DNA from: Hyphomicrobiales bacterium
Lineage (GTDB): Bacteria > Pseudomonadota > Alphaproteobacteria > Rhizobiales > Rhizobiaceae
Assembly: GCA_900473175.1 (NCBI GenBank)
Contig: UCKM01000015.1
Coordinates: forward strand, 124,001-188,000
Direction of reading: 5' to 3'
DNA: 64,000 bases
Of the stretch, positions 35,661-43,334 are shown piece by piece (position 1 is the first letter of the stretch; every line of letters begins with the position of its first letter). Under the pieces are notes generated by a model, which worked only from the letters and a program-made list of their open reading frames with translations, had not been told where the DNA came from and did not search any database. Made by a program: the position numbers and the translations under genes.

Positions 35661-36563
35661 TTATTTTTGCGACGGTAAACTGGTGGTTTTCACCAGATCG
35701 CTAGTGAGTTTTCTGACCGGTGAGCGCTTGGTTGCCTCAAGTGCTATAACCAAGTTTTTCGCCCAACCAGCTGCCCGCACGTCCCGCAGGAAGTCGTACA
35801 GTTGCTGCGCAAATCCGCCCGCAGCGCTGTGGTTGGATAGAGGTCCCTTGTCAAAGGTGTCGGACAGGAACAGGTCGAAGTCCTTGGGATTGGGAAACGC
35901 TTTCTCAATGGCGTCCCTGATAACTTTGAGCTGCTTCCCGGACAAGTCGTCCCAATTAGGTTCGGGATAGAGGTACTTTTCCAGAGGATCGACATATGGG
36001 GGCATCTCTTTCCACTTTTCGTACAGTTTCGTCGCCCACCCCCATTGTACGGCTTCTTTGACATACGCGCGTAGATGCTTCTCAAAGGTTTTTGGGTCGA
36101 AATCCATCGGCGGTCGGGGAAAATCGGCTTTTTGGTCGATGAGGTACATGCAGAAATGAAGGAGATTATCAAAGCGCTGAATGATGTCGTTTATCATCAC
36201 CTCTAACTGTTTCTCATCCGGGCCTGTCGGTTCCAAGACGGCCTCCGCTCGCGAACTCTCCTTGTCTGGGTGAGCTTCGCTCCATTCTTTCATCGGCTTT
36301 GCAAATCCGGACCATTTTCTAAGTTCTTGGAGTAGATCGCCAACAAATCCCAATTCTTGGAGATATTCGATATACTCACGTAGGAACTTCTCATACGCAT
36401 ACGACGACCGATGTTTATAGCGGAGTTCCACGGACGGTAAGGGAAACGAAATGAATTCTTGAGGAGGAAGAAATCCCATCAGATGTTGTATGCTAGGCCA
36501 ACATATCGGGATCCTCCGTATGAGGAACTGCATCTGCTCTTCGCTTGGATTGTTCCAGTCCAT
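35661..36563 (-). CDS. tandem effector-associated-domain (EAD1)-like repeat protein (cassette 3)
   Basis: A 300-residue protein made of three alpha-helical units of about 85 residues. The third is clearest: LSGKQLKVIRDAIEKAFPNP, FDLFLSDTFDKGPLSNH, QQLYDFLRDVRAAGWAKNLV. The pattern 'l..l..a.....l..ll.......gl........v..ll..a...GW...L...' resembles EAD1-type adaptor domains, which recruit effectors in predicted bacterial conflict systems. No enzymatic domain is fused and none lies next to it. The ATG has GAGGG four bases upstream. A decayed copy of the C-terminal unit lies just upstream. The family call is by pattern and needs a profile search. Confidence 0.5.
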   Translation of the reverse strand: MDWNNPSEEQMQFLIRRIPICWPSIQHLMGFLPPQEFISFPLPSVELRYKHRSSYAYEKFLREYIEYLQELGFVGDLLQELRKWSGFAKPMKEWSEAHPDKESSRAEAVLEPTGPDEKQLEVMINDIIQRFDNLLHFCMYLIDQKADFPRPPMDFDPKTFEKHLRAYVKEAVQWGWATKLYEKWKEMPPYVDPLEKYLYPEPNWDDLSGKQLKVIRDAIEKAFPNPKDFDLFLSDTFDKGPLSNHSAAGGFAQQLYDFLRDVRAAGWAKNLVIALEATKRSPVRKLTSDLVKTTSLPSQK

Positions 36564-36633
36564 GCCGCCCTCGCGAAGCTAAAATACCATACCTACTCTA
36601 CGAACTGCCACTCTTTCCTTATTTTTGAGAGGG

Positions 36634-36811
36634 TTAACGTGTGGCTTCCACCAGATCGCTGGTGGGTTTTCTGACAGGTAATCGCTTGGTTGCTTTGAGC
36701 TCTTTGACCAATTCCCTCGTCCACCCAGCTGCCTGCACATCCTGTAGGAAGTCAAGCAACTGCTGCTTAAATCCGCCCGCCGCACTCTGTGTCGCTAAGG
36801 GTCGCTTGTTG
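36634..36811 (-). pseudogene. C-terminal fragment of a second EAD1-like protein
   Basis: The minus-strand frame reads KRPLATQSAAGGFKQQLLDF, LQDVQAAGWTRELVKELKAT, KRLPVRKPTSDLVEATR and a stop. It aligns with the end of the intact protein (KGPLSNHSAAGGFAQQLYDF, RDVRAAGWAKNLVIALEATK). About 58 residues survive; homology ends abruptly near 36812, where a plus-strand cation-transporter fragment begins. Confidence 0.7.
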
Positions 36812-36820
36812 AGGCCCTAC

Positions 36821-37024
36821 AAGGACGGAGACGCGAATGTCCGGTCTGTCTGGCTCTGCTCCCGCAATGATGCCATCGGAAACGTTGTGGTCATGGTGGC
36901 GGCTTTCGGCGTGTGGAGTACATCGACCGCTTGGCCCGACTTGGCCGTGGCGGCTCTAATGGCAGGTATTTTCCTAACTTCTGCCCTGCAAATCCTCAGA
37001 CAGGCACGGAGCGAATATAATGAG
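36821..37024 (+). pseudogene. cation diffusion facilitator fragment
   Basis: About 68 residues read KDGDANVRSVWLCSRNDAIG, NVVVMVAAFGVWSTSTAWPD and LAVAALMAGIFLTSALQILR. This is the TM4-TM6 portion of DmeF/CzcD-type cation efflux proteins ('NmrSVWLcSRNDalgNvaV...Gv...gtgWPD..va'). N-terminal helices and the cytoplasmic domain are missing. It begins where the EAD fragment ends and runs up to repeat copy D. Confidence 0.7.
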
Positions 37025-37054
37025 GGCTCACGCCTCATTTGGTTACTGCTAAGC

Positions 37055-37194
37055 CGGAATTTTCCCAATATTGAAGCAGTCGAGTGCGTTGGGGATCGAA
37101 CCCTCTTCATTGGGGGGGGGAGCGTTCGAAACGAGCCTTCGCTACCAAACAAAAGCGCACAGGCCGCCCAAGTAGGCCGGTGCGCTACTCACTT
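37055..37194 (+). repeat. tRNA-3'-end-like dispersed repeat, copy D, with hairpin
   Basis: GGAATTTTCCC start, a run of nine or more G (37112-37120), core at 37124-37147 reading GTTCGAAACG and GCCTTCGCTACCA, then AACAAA and a hairpin AGCGCAC-A-GGCC / GGCC-G-GTGCGCT (37154-37186). Confidence 0.85.
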
Positions 37195-37212
37195 TCGCTA
37201 CTCTTCTGCTTT

Positions 37213-38271
37213 TTATTGATGTTTGTGCTGATGATGAGCATCAGGATAGTGTGAATGCGAATGCGCCATCGCGGCGTGACGATGTGAGTGCCGGTGCTTT
37301 GTACCTGGCTGTAGCGGAACATCGTGATCATGCAAATGATGCTCATCGTGGATGTGCTCATGATCATGTTCAATTTGGTCGTGATGATGCAAATGGTCAT
37401 GCTGTTCAGTCAGATGAAGCCATATACCGACTGCCATGAGCGCGCCCGCGATAACCAAAGTCCAAGTCAAAGGTTCGCCCAAGGCAATAGCGAGTATCGC
37501 ACCTATGAACGGGGCTATCGAAAAATATGCGCCTGTTCGCGCCGTCCCAAGAAGCCGCAATCCTAAAACGAAGAGAGCTAAACTTACACCATAGGCCAAA
37601 AAGCCCACCACTAATGCGCCGACAGTGTTGAGCAGGGGCGGTAAAGCCGTCCCGACGATGATTGCCAACACCAGATTAACTGAACCTGCGACCAGACCTT
37701 TTACACTAGCGATCCATGCCGCATCCGAAAGCGATACTTTGCGCGTTAGATTGTTATCAATCCCCCAGGCCAGACACGCGCCAAGGCTCGACAATGCTGG
37801 CCATACTCCCGAAAAATTTGCCTGCCCGGGCCAACTTAAGACCACTGCGCCCAAAACGATCACAATCATTCCAAGCGCGATCCGGCGATCAAAGTTTTCC
37901 TTGAACGCAAACCACGCAAGCAATGCGGTGAATACGCCTTCTGCATTCAACAGCAACGACGCACCAGATGCGGGCATCGCTGTCAATCCGAACATTAGAA
38001 AGACGGGCCCAACCACCCCGCCCGAAAAGATTGCGCCAATGAACCAAGGTAATTCACCCGCCGCAAGAACCACGGCGGGCGAGCGATTGATCCATCGATA
38101 CAGTGTTAACCCGATCCCCGATCCGAGATATAGCAGCCCGGCTAGCATCCAAGGGCTAACAGTTTGGAGAAGTAGCTTGGCCAATGGCGTTCCAGCCCCA
38201 AATAGGACCGCAGCGCCAAGGGCTGCTAACACACCTTGGTGAGACAGCCCTACAGGTGATCTCATATCCAA
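37213..38271 (-). CDS. EamA/DMT-family transporter with histidine-rich tail (cassette 4)
   Basis: A 352-residue protein with ten predicted transmembrane helices in two EamA halves (GAAVLFGAGTPLAKLLLQTV; LVWFAFKEN-like GLLAWFAFKENFDRRIALGM; LGEPLTWTLVIAGALMAVGI). A cytoplasmic C-terminal tail of about 60 residues is roughly half His and Asp (runs such as HDHLHHHD, HRHSHRH, HSHSHYP). The His tail suggests a Ni/Co/Zn-linked function, and the cation-efflux fragment next door supports a metal theme; substrate unproven. The gene lies between repeats D and E, on the opposite strand to them. Confidence 0.78.
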   Translation of the reverse strand: MDMRSPVGLSHQGVLAALGAAVLFGAGTPLAKLLLQTVSPWMLAGLLYLGSGIGLTLYRWINRSPAVVLAAGELPWFIGAIFSGGVVGPVFLMFGLTAMPASGASLLLNAEGVFTALLAWFAFKENFDRRIALGMIVIVLGAVVLSWPGQANFSGVWPALSSLGACLAWGIDNNLTRKVSLSDAAWIASVKGLVAGSVNLVLAIIVGTALPPLLNTVGALVVGFLAYGVSLALFVLGLRLLGTARTGAYFSIAPFIGAILAIALGEPLTWTLVIAGALMAVGIWLHLTEQHDHLHHHDQIEHDHEHIHDEHHLHDHDVPLQPGTKHRHSHRHAAMAHSHSHYPDAHHQHKHQ

Positions 38272-38355
38272 CTCTCTCCGTTAATCCGCGACAATCCTAG
38301 TCGTTGCAATTTGGATGAACAACGCGCACTTGCACCAAATTGGGATGTGTTCAAG

Positions 38356-38475
38356 CAGCAAATTTTCCTATACTCATGATTTCCCGATGTCTGCGACTTG
38401 TTGGGGGGGAACGTTCGAATCCCTCCTTCGCTACCAAACAAAAGCGCACAGGCCTAACGGGCTTGTGCACGCTTA
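38356..38475 (+). repeat. tRNA-3'-end-like dispersed repeat, copy E, with hairpin
   Basis: GCAAATTTTCC start, G-run at 38403-38409, core at 38413-38436 reading GTTCGAATCC then CTCCTTCGCTACCA. Its 3' part parses as T-loop TTCGAAT, T-stem CCCTC, acceptor CTTCGCT, discriminator A, CCA, the best tRNA match of all copies. AACAAA and a GCACAGGCC...GGGCTTGTGC hairpin follow. Confidence 0.85.
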
Positions 38476-38545
38476 CATTTTAAAGCAAGTATCTGGATGC
38501 GCCGTTTGCCCACTTACCGAGAAGGTTCCTACCTGGGAACATCCA

Positions 38546-38944
38546 ATGATGTCGGCACAGACTTCAGGAGGGTTTGAACGGCTGCGAGGCTGGGCCAGGA
38601 GCGTTAAGCGAGATGTCTACGCGGTCTATTTCGCTGCTCGTGACAGGCGAACGCCTTGGTATGCCAGGGCGCTTGCCTTCGTCGTGGCTGCATACGCTTT
38701 GTCGCCGATCGATCTAATTCCCGACTTTATCCCGGTCATTGGTTATCTGGACGACATTGTCTTGGTGCCTCTCGGAATACTCTTGGTTGTCCGGATGATC
38801 CCACCAGAGGTTATGGCCGAACACCGGCAGAGGGCGGCTGCAATGGATGGTCGTCCGACTAGTCTGGGTGCAGCAATTGCAATCATCTTTTTATGGATTT
38901 GTGCCGCCGCTCTCACTATGTGGTATTTTTTGTGGTCGGATTAG
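38546..38944 (+). CDS. YkvA-family (DUF1232) membrane protein (cassette 5, first gene)
   Basis: A protein of about 132 residues. The DUF1232 signature reads YARALAFVVAAYALSPIDLI and PDFIPVIGYLDDIVLVPLGI, with the conserved 'SPiDLiPDfiPviGylDD' block. A C-terminal transmembrane helix follows (AIAIIFLWICAAALTMWYF). The function of YkvA proteins is unknown. I start at the first of two adjacent ATGs (38546 and 38549), with GGGAA upstream. It is followed after 15 bases by the methyltransferase-like gene and probably co-transcribed. Confidence 0.8.
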   Translation: MMSAQTSGGFERLRGWARSVKRDVYAVYFAARDRRTPWYARALAFVVAAYALSPIDLIPDFIPVIGYLDDIVLVPLGILLVVRMIPPEVMAEHRQRAAAMDGRPTSLGAAIAIIFLWICAAALTMWYFLWSD

Positions 38945-38959
38945 TCGGAGAACTTGGCA

Positions 38960-39565
38960 ATGCCCAATTTAGCGCGTGTGCAGTTAGTTAGGAAAAGCGT
39001 TCTTGTTGCGACATCGCTGCTCGCATTTGCCACGATGCTCGTTACGCATTCGGTCGCTGAAAACATGCCGCGCCTCATCATCGAACGCACAGGTTGGGCC
39101 GCCATAGCCGCTTGTATTCTTGGCCGGACATGGTGCGCGCTCTATATCGGCGGGCATAAAAATAAAAGTGTGGTCCAACTAGGACCGTACTCGATTGTCC
39201 GGAACCCGCTCTACGTTTTCTCCGTCGTCGGCGGATTTGGCATCGGTCTCTCGTCGGGCAGCATTACCTTCGGGTTCATCCTTGGCTTTATGGTTTTCGC
39301 GGTCTTCCACGTCGTGATTGGACACGAGGAACGTTTCCTCGTGTCCAAACGTGGCGTGGACTATCACCGATATCTGGCGGAGGTACCGCGTTGGCTACCC
39401 AATCCCCTGCTTTGGAAGGACGCTGAGATCCTTAAAGTCTCACCACAGATTGTCATGAGAATTTTCGTCGATACCCTGATTTTTGCGCTTGCGATCCCGT
39501 TCTTCGAAGTGCTCGAACGTTTGCAGGATGCGGGGGTAGCCCCAATTCTCATGCGGTTGCCCTAA
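38960..39565 (+). CDS. isoprenylcysteine carboxylmethyltransferase-like membrane protein (cassette 5, second gene)
   Basis: A protein of about 201 residues of the ICMT/PEMT-like family. Five hydrophobic helices flank the cofactor-binding signature GPYSIVRNPLYVFSVVGGFG, and the second conserved block is HEERFLVSKRGVDYHRYLAE, whose 'EE..L....g..Y..Y' pattern is typical. Bacterial members methylate lipids or other membrane substrates using S-adenosylmethionine; the substrate here is unknown. I start at ATG 38960 (GGAG about 10 bases upstream); a TTG at 38954 is possible. Confidence 0.8.
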   Translation: MPNLARVQLVRKSVLVATSLLAFATMLVTHSVAENMPRLIIERTGWAAIAACILGRTWCALYIGGHKNKSVVQLGPYSIVRNPLYVFSVVGGFGIGLSSGSITFGFILGFMVFAVFHVVIGHEERFLVSKRGVDYHRYLAEVPRWLPNPLLWKDAEILKVSPQIVMRIFVDTLIFALAIPFFEVLERLQDAGVAPILMRLP

Positions 39566-39650
39566 TTCATCCCAAGCGGTTCTCTACGCCAGCAACGTGC
39601 GATTTACGGTGGAGTGTGACGCCCATCAACTTGGGCAATTTCGACTTTAT

Positions 39651-39760
39651 GCACCAAACTTGCCGATATGAATGTATTCCCCTTTTTCTCGATTTCGGAC
39701 CTGCCACCTTGGCGGGACCGATCGAAACGCACCTTCGCTGCCAAACAAAGCGTACAGGCC
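39651..39760 (+). repeat. tRNA-3'-end-like dispersed repeat, copy F
   Basis: CAAACTTGCCG start, core at 39720-39743 reading GATCGAAACG then CACCTTCGCTGCCA, followed by AACAAAGCG and CAGGCC; the hairpin's right arm is missing. The upstream G-run is reduced to GGCGGG. Confidence 0.7.
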
Positions 39761-39975
39761 GAGGAATTCAACCGTTCTCAACCCTAAGTTGCCTCATGTA
39801 ACAGTTACGTAACTTGCACTTTTGCAAGTCCGATGTTCACGCTGGCAAAACGAACACATCTGCATCCCCCTTGTAGAACGGGGTAATGAAACTGACGGCC
39901 CATGTTGTCGAAAGGGACACAGGTGCAGTCAATGGCTTTGAATTTATTCTCACTACAACGAAGGGGGGAATATCT

Positions 39976-41415
39976 ATGGTTTCGCGTCGCACTGTGTCAC
40001 TTGGAGGATTGGGCCTTCTTGCCACGAACGCCTTTGTCCCTACGGCAAGCGCCTTGGATGGCCTCGCTGCTGATCTGATCGAGGGCACCGATGAATTCGC
40101 GCTGGCCGTCGATGCCTATATTTATGGGTATCCTCTCGTCACCATGGAGATGACCCGCCGCGTCATTACCAATGTTGCCGAGCCCAAAGGAACCAAGGCT
40201 CCGATGGGGCAGATAATCAAGGTCCGCAAATATCCGGACGCAAAGTTCCGCGATGTAACCGCACCCAACGCCGATACGCTATATACGACTGCATTCTTCG
40301 ACGTCGGCAAGGAACCTTGGGTGCTCAGCCTGCCCGCTTTGGATGACCGCTACGCACTTTTCCCGATGCTTGACGGCTGGACCACGGTATTCGAGGTACC
40401 GGGCAAGCGCACGACCGGAACGGGTGCTCAAAAATATGCGATTACCGGGCCAGGTTGGGAAGGCAAGCTTCCCAAGGATGTGGTGGAATACAAGTCGCCT
40501 ACGAGCATGGTCTGGCTTCTCGGTCGTATCTACTGCACCGGGACGCCAGAGGATTATAAAGCCGTGCACGCGTTGCAGGATAACGTCGAGCTCGTTCCGC
40601 TCAGCGCCTACGGCAAGGAATGGACACCCCCGAAAGGCAAGGTTGATCCCGCAATCGATACCAAGACAGCGGTGCGCGATCAGGTCAACCGTATGGATGC
40701 TGCCGAGTATTTCACCCTGCTTGCCGAACTTCTCAAAACCAATCCGCCCAGCGAAGCCGACGAACTGATGGTCGAGAAGTTGGGTCGGATCGGCATCGTG
40801 CCCGGCAAGGATTTCGACAAGAGCAAGTTCAATCCGGCGTTGGTCAATCGGGTTCCGCAGGTCGCCTTTGACCGCATCATGCTGCACTACAAGTTCAGTG
40901 ACGGCGACATGAAAGACGTCAATGGCTGGGGCTTCACGACCAAGACCGGCATCTATGGCACCAACTACATTCAACGCGCGCTGATTACCGCAATTGGCTT
41001 GGGAGCCAACCGCCCACAGGATGCTGTTTATCCCGTGTCTGTAAAATATGATGGCGGAATGATCAAACGAGCCTATGAGGGTTCAGAGAACTACGTGCTG
41101 ACATTCAAGAAGGGAGCAATGCCCCCGGTGGGCGGCTTTTGGTCATTGACCATGTATGATGAGAACTACTTCTTCGTTGAGAACCCGATCAATCGCTACT
41201 CGATCAGTGCTCGCCAAGATCTAAAAATGAATGCGGATGGTTCCACCAGCCTGTTCATTCAGAACGTCAGCCCTGGCGCGGACAAGGAAGGCAACTGGCT
41301 ACCCGCCCCCAAAGGCAAGTTCGTGCTGATGATGCGACTATATTGGCCAAAGGAGAGCAACCCATCGCTGCTTGACGGCTCGTGGGTCCTGCCCCCTGTG
41401 AAAAAGGCGACATGA
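39976..41415 (+). CDS. DUF1254/DUF1214 secreted protein (cassette 6)
   Basis: A 479-residue protein. The N-terminus (VSRRTVSLGGLGLLATNAFV) looks like a Tat signal. The DUF1254 domain follows (YIYGYPLVTMEMTRRVITNV, VTAPNADTLYTTAFFDVGKE, LPALDDRYALFPMLDGWTTV), then DUF1214 (GTNYIQRALITAIGLGANRP, GFWSLTMYDENYFFVENPIN, WLPAPKGKFVLMMRLYWPKE). Order and length are normal. Function is unknown; family members are periplasmic. I chose ATG 39976 because AAGGGGGG lies upstream and it gives the signal peptide. It sits alone between repeats F and G. Confidence 0.87.
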   Translation: MVSRRTVSLGGLGLLATNAFVPTASALDGLAADLIEGTDEFALAVDAYIYGYPLVTMEMTRRVITNVAEPKGTKAPMGQIIKVRKYPDAKFRDVTAPNADTLYTTAFFDVGKEPWVLSLPALDDRYALFPMLDGWTTVFEVPGKRTTGTGAQKYAITGPGWEGKLPKDVVEYKSPTSMVWLLGRIYCTGTPEDYKAVHALQDNVELVPLSAYGKEWTPPKGKVDPAIDTKTAVRDQVNRMDAAEYFTLLAELLKTNPPSEADELMVEKLGRIGIVPGKDFDKSKFNPALVNRVPQVAFDRIMLHYKFSDGDMKDVNGWGFTTKTGIYGTNYIQRALITAIGLGANRPQDAVYPVSVKYDGGMIKRAYEGSENYVLTFKKGAMPPVGGFWSLTMYDENYFFVENPINRYSISARQDLKMNADGSTSLFIQNVSPGADKEGNWLPAPKGKFVLMMRLYWPKESNPSLLDGSWVLPPVKKAT

Positions 41416-41449
41416 CGAAACTTCGGGCAAACATGCCAGCTTTTACCAG

Positions 41450-41550
41450 GCAGCGAATTTTCCGGTGCTCATACTATCCCCTCCAAAAACCGATCGCATT
41501 CTTTTCAGTGGGGGGATAGTTCGAAACGCACCTTCGCTACCATTTTCTCC
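41450..41550 (+). repeat. tRNA-3'-end-like dispersed repeat, copy G
   Basis: GCGAATTTTCC start, G-run at 41510-41515, core at 41519-41542 reading GTTCGAAACG then CACCTTCGCTACCA, followed by TTTTCTCC. No hairpin; last copy of the array. Confidence 0.85.
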
Positions 41551-41642
41551 ATACCGCAATCACCCTCTTCCCCTTGCATGCGCTGGAAATGCATTGTCTA
41601 TAATCCGGCGACGATCAATCGCCCTGCGCCGCGAGGAAAAGC

Positions 41643-42275
41643 ATGCCATCAACCGAGTTGTTCCTTGCCTTCCTCGCCACCACGGCGATCTTTGCGTATA
41701 TCCCCGGTCCGGCCATGCTCTATGCAGCCGCCCAGACCATGGCGCGCGGGCGCTGGTCCGGCCTGATGGCGGCGCTCGGCATTCATCTTGGCGGCTATGT
41801 GCATGTGGTAGCCGCGGCAGCCGGGCTCTCGGTTCTCTTCCACGCGGTTCCACTGCTCTATATGGCGGTCAAGTTCGCCGGCGCTGCCTATCTGATCTGG
41901 CTCGGCATTTCGCTGTTCCGCGCCAAGACCAATAGCGACATCGACATGCCTGGCACCAAGCCGAAATCCGGCCGGCGCGCCTTTTTCGAAAGCATCAGCG
42001 TCGAAGTTCTCAATCCGAAGACAGCGATCTTCTTCATGGCGTTCCTGCCCCAGTTCATCGAACCCTCCGCCGCATTTCCGGTCTGGTTCCAGTTCATGCT
42101 ACTTGGAACGATCGTCAACCTGATGTTTTCCTCCGCGGATATCGCCTGTGTGTTTGCGGCGGGCGCACTGATCGCAAGGTTGCGGCGATCGAGCCGCGCC
42201 CAGCGGCTGATGCAGCGCGCGGGTGGCGCGGTGCTCGTCGGCCTCGGGACCCATCTGGCGCTGCAGAGGAGTTGA
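41643..42275 (+). CDS. LysE/RhtB-family exporter
   Basis: A 210-residue membrane exporter with six predicted helices. The N-terminal motif FIPGPAMLY (here AYIPGPAMLYAAAQTMARGR, near residue 20) is the LysE/RhtB signature, and FFESISVEVLNPKTAIFFMA is the central loop with the conserved NPK. Members export amino acids or homoserine lactones. The ATG has a GAGGAAAAG site upstream. It is convergent with the LysR regulator that follows, separated by 45 bases holding a short CCCCTCCCC/GTGGGG repeat. GC content is back to the chromosome norm here, so I place it outside the cassette region. Confidence 0.88.
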   Translation: MPSTELFLAFLATTAIFAYIPGPAMLYAAAQTMARGRWSGLMAALGIHLGGYVHVVAAAAGLSVLFHAVPLLYMAVKFAGAAYLIWLGISLFRAKTNSDIDMPGTKPKSGRRAFFESISVEVLNPKTAIFFMAFLPQFIEPSAAFPVWFQFMLLGTIVNLMFSSADIACVFAAGALIARLRRSSRAQRLMQRAGGAVLVGLGTHLALQRS

Positions 42276-42320
42276 TAGGTGGCCTTCCCCTCCCCTTGTG
42301 GGGTAACAAGCGGCGCCCCT

Positions 42321-43226
42321 TCATTCACCCATATGGGATAGTCCGGCCCGCAAACGCGGCACGGCGAAGTCGAGAAACGCCCTGAGTTTCCGCGGTACCG
42401 GGCCTTGTGCAATATAGATGGCGCTGACCGGCCAGGGCGCGGGTTCGAATGCCTCGAGCAGGATTTGCAACTCTCGCGCCGCGATTGCGCGGGCCGCCTG
42501 ATATGAAAGAAGGCGGGTTATGCCGAGGCTCGCCACAGCCGCGTCGGTTGCCGCTTCGGCCGTGGTGACGCTGAGACGCGAGCGGACCGGCACCGTCACT
42601 TGCCTGCGTCCGCGCATGAACGTCCACAGGCGCGGCGACGTAAAGCCTTCAAAGGTAATGCAGTCATGACCAGCCAAGTCCTCTGGCCGCATCGGCGTGC
42701 CGTGTCGCGCAAGATAGTCGGGGCTCGCATAGGTCGCGCGGCGGATCGTGCCGACCGTTGTCGCGACAAGGTTGCTGTCCGGCAGATTGCCGATACGGAT
42801 CGCCACATCGATGTGATCTTCGACAAGATCGACCTGGCGGTCGCTGAGGCTCAACCTCAGATTGATCTCAGGGTACGCCTTGAGGAATTCCACGACCACC
42901 GGCAGCACGTGCAGGCGCCCGAACACCACGGGCGCCGTTACTGTGAGCTCGCCCCTCGGCGCCACATATTCACCAGTCGCCACGCGCTCGGCTTCCTCGA
43001 CCTGCTGCAGGATCGCCCGGCTCGCCTCGACATAGGCGCGGCCGGCATCGGTTAGCGAGATTTGCCGGCTTGAACGGATCAGCAGCCGCGTGTTGAGGTG
43101 GGCTTCAAGGTCAGCAACCTTGCGGCTGACGGTCGCAAGCGGCATACGCAGATGGCGTGAGGCGGCAGAAAGACTGCCGGTTTCGACGGCAGCAAGCAGC
43201 ACATTCATTGCATCGAGGCGATCCAT
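42321..43226 (-). CDS. LysR-family transcriptional regulator
   Basis: A regulator of about 301 residues. The N-terminal winged helix reads MDRLDAMNVLLAAVETGSLS, AASRHLRMPLATVSRKVADL; the effector-binding domain follows (GELTVTAPVVFGRLHVLPVV). I chose ATG 43226 with GGGAGG directly upstream. It is divergent from the pyridoxamine-oxidase-like gene at 43335, its likely target. Confidence 0.88.
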   Translation of the reverse strand: MDRLDAMNVLLAAVETGSLSAASRHLRMPLATVSRKVADLEAHLNTRLLIRSSRQISLTDAGRAYVEASRAILQQVEEAERVATGEYVAPRGELTVTAPVVFGRLHVLPVVVEFLKAYPEINLRLSLSDRQVDLVEDHIDVAIRIGNLPDSNLVATTVGTIRRATYASPDYLARHGTPMRPEDLAGHDCITFEGFTSPRLWTFMRGRRQVTVPVRSRLSVTTAEAATDAAVASLGITRLLSYQAARAIAARELQILLEAFEPAPWPVSAIYIAQGPVPRKLRAFLDFAVPRLRAGLSHMGE

Positions 43227-43334
43227 CGATCCTCCCAATTTCCGGTAGGATAGCTTCCGATAGACCCATCTACAGCAATTATGTGAAAGACGCTATTTTG
43301 ATTTCGGGTTACAAACCCTTTCGAGGAACCGGCC

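Noticed and set aside
36641-37219. 192-residue plus-strand ORF as an intact gene
   Set aside because: Its first 60 residues are antisense to the EAD fragment and its last 60 run through repeat D; only the middle 68 residues match cation transporters.
33747-41550. tRNA genes in the repeats
   Set aside because: Only the 3' third of a tRNA (T-arm, acceptor strand, CCA) is recognisable. The matching 5' acceptor strand AGCGAAG and an anticodon arm are absent in every copy, and T-stems do not pair in most copies.
33747-41550. integron attC sites
   Set aside because: Cassette-like layout suggested it, but the repeats lack the paired R/L boxes and GTTRRRY core of attC, and no integron integrase is present.
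33747-41550. CRISPR array
   Set aside because: Copies are about 110 bp, lie 0.6-1.9 kb apart with genes between, and there are no cas genes.
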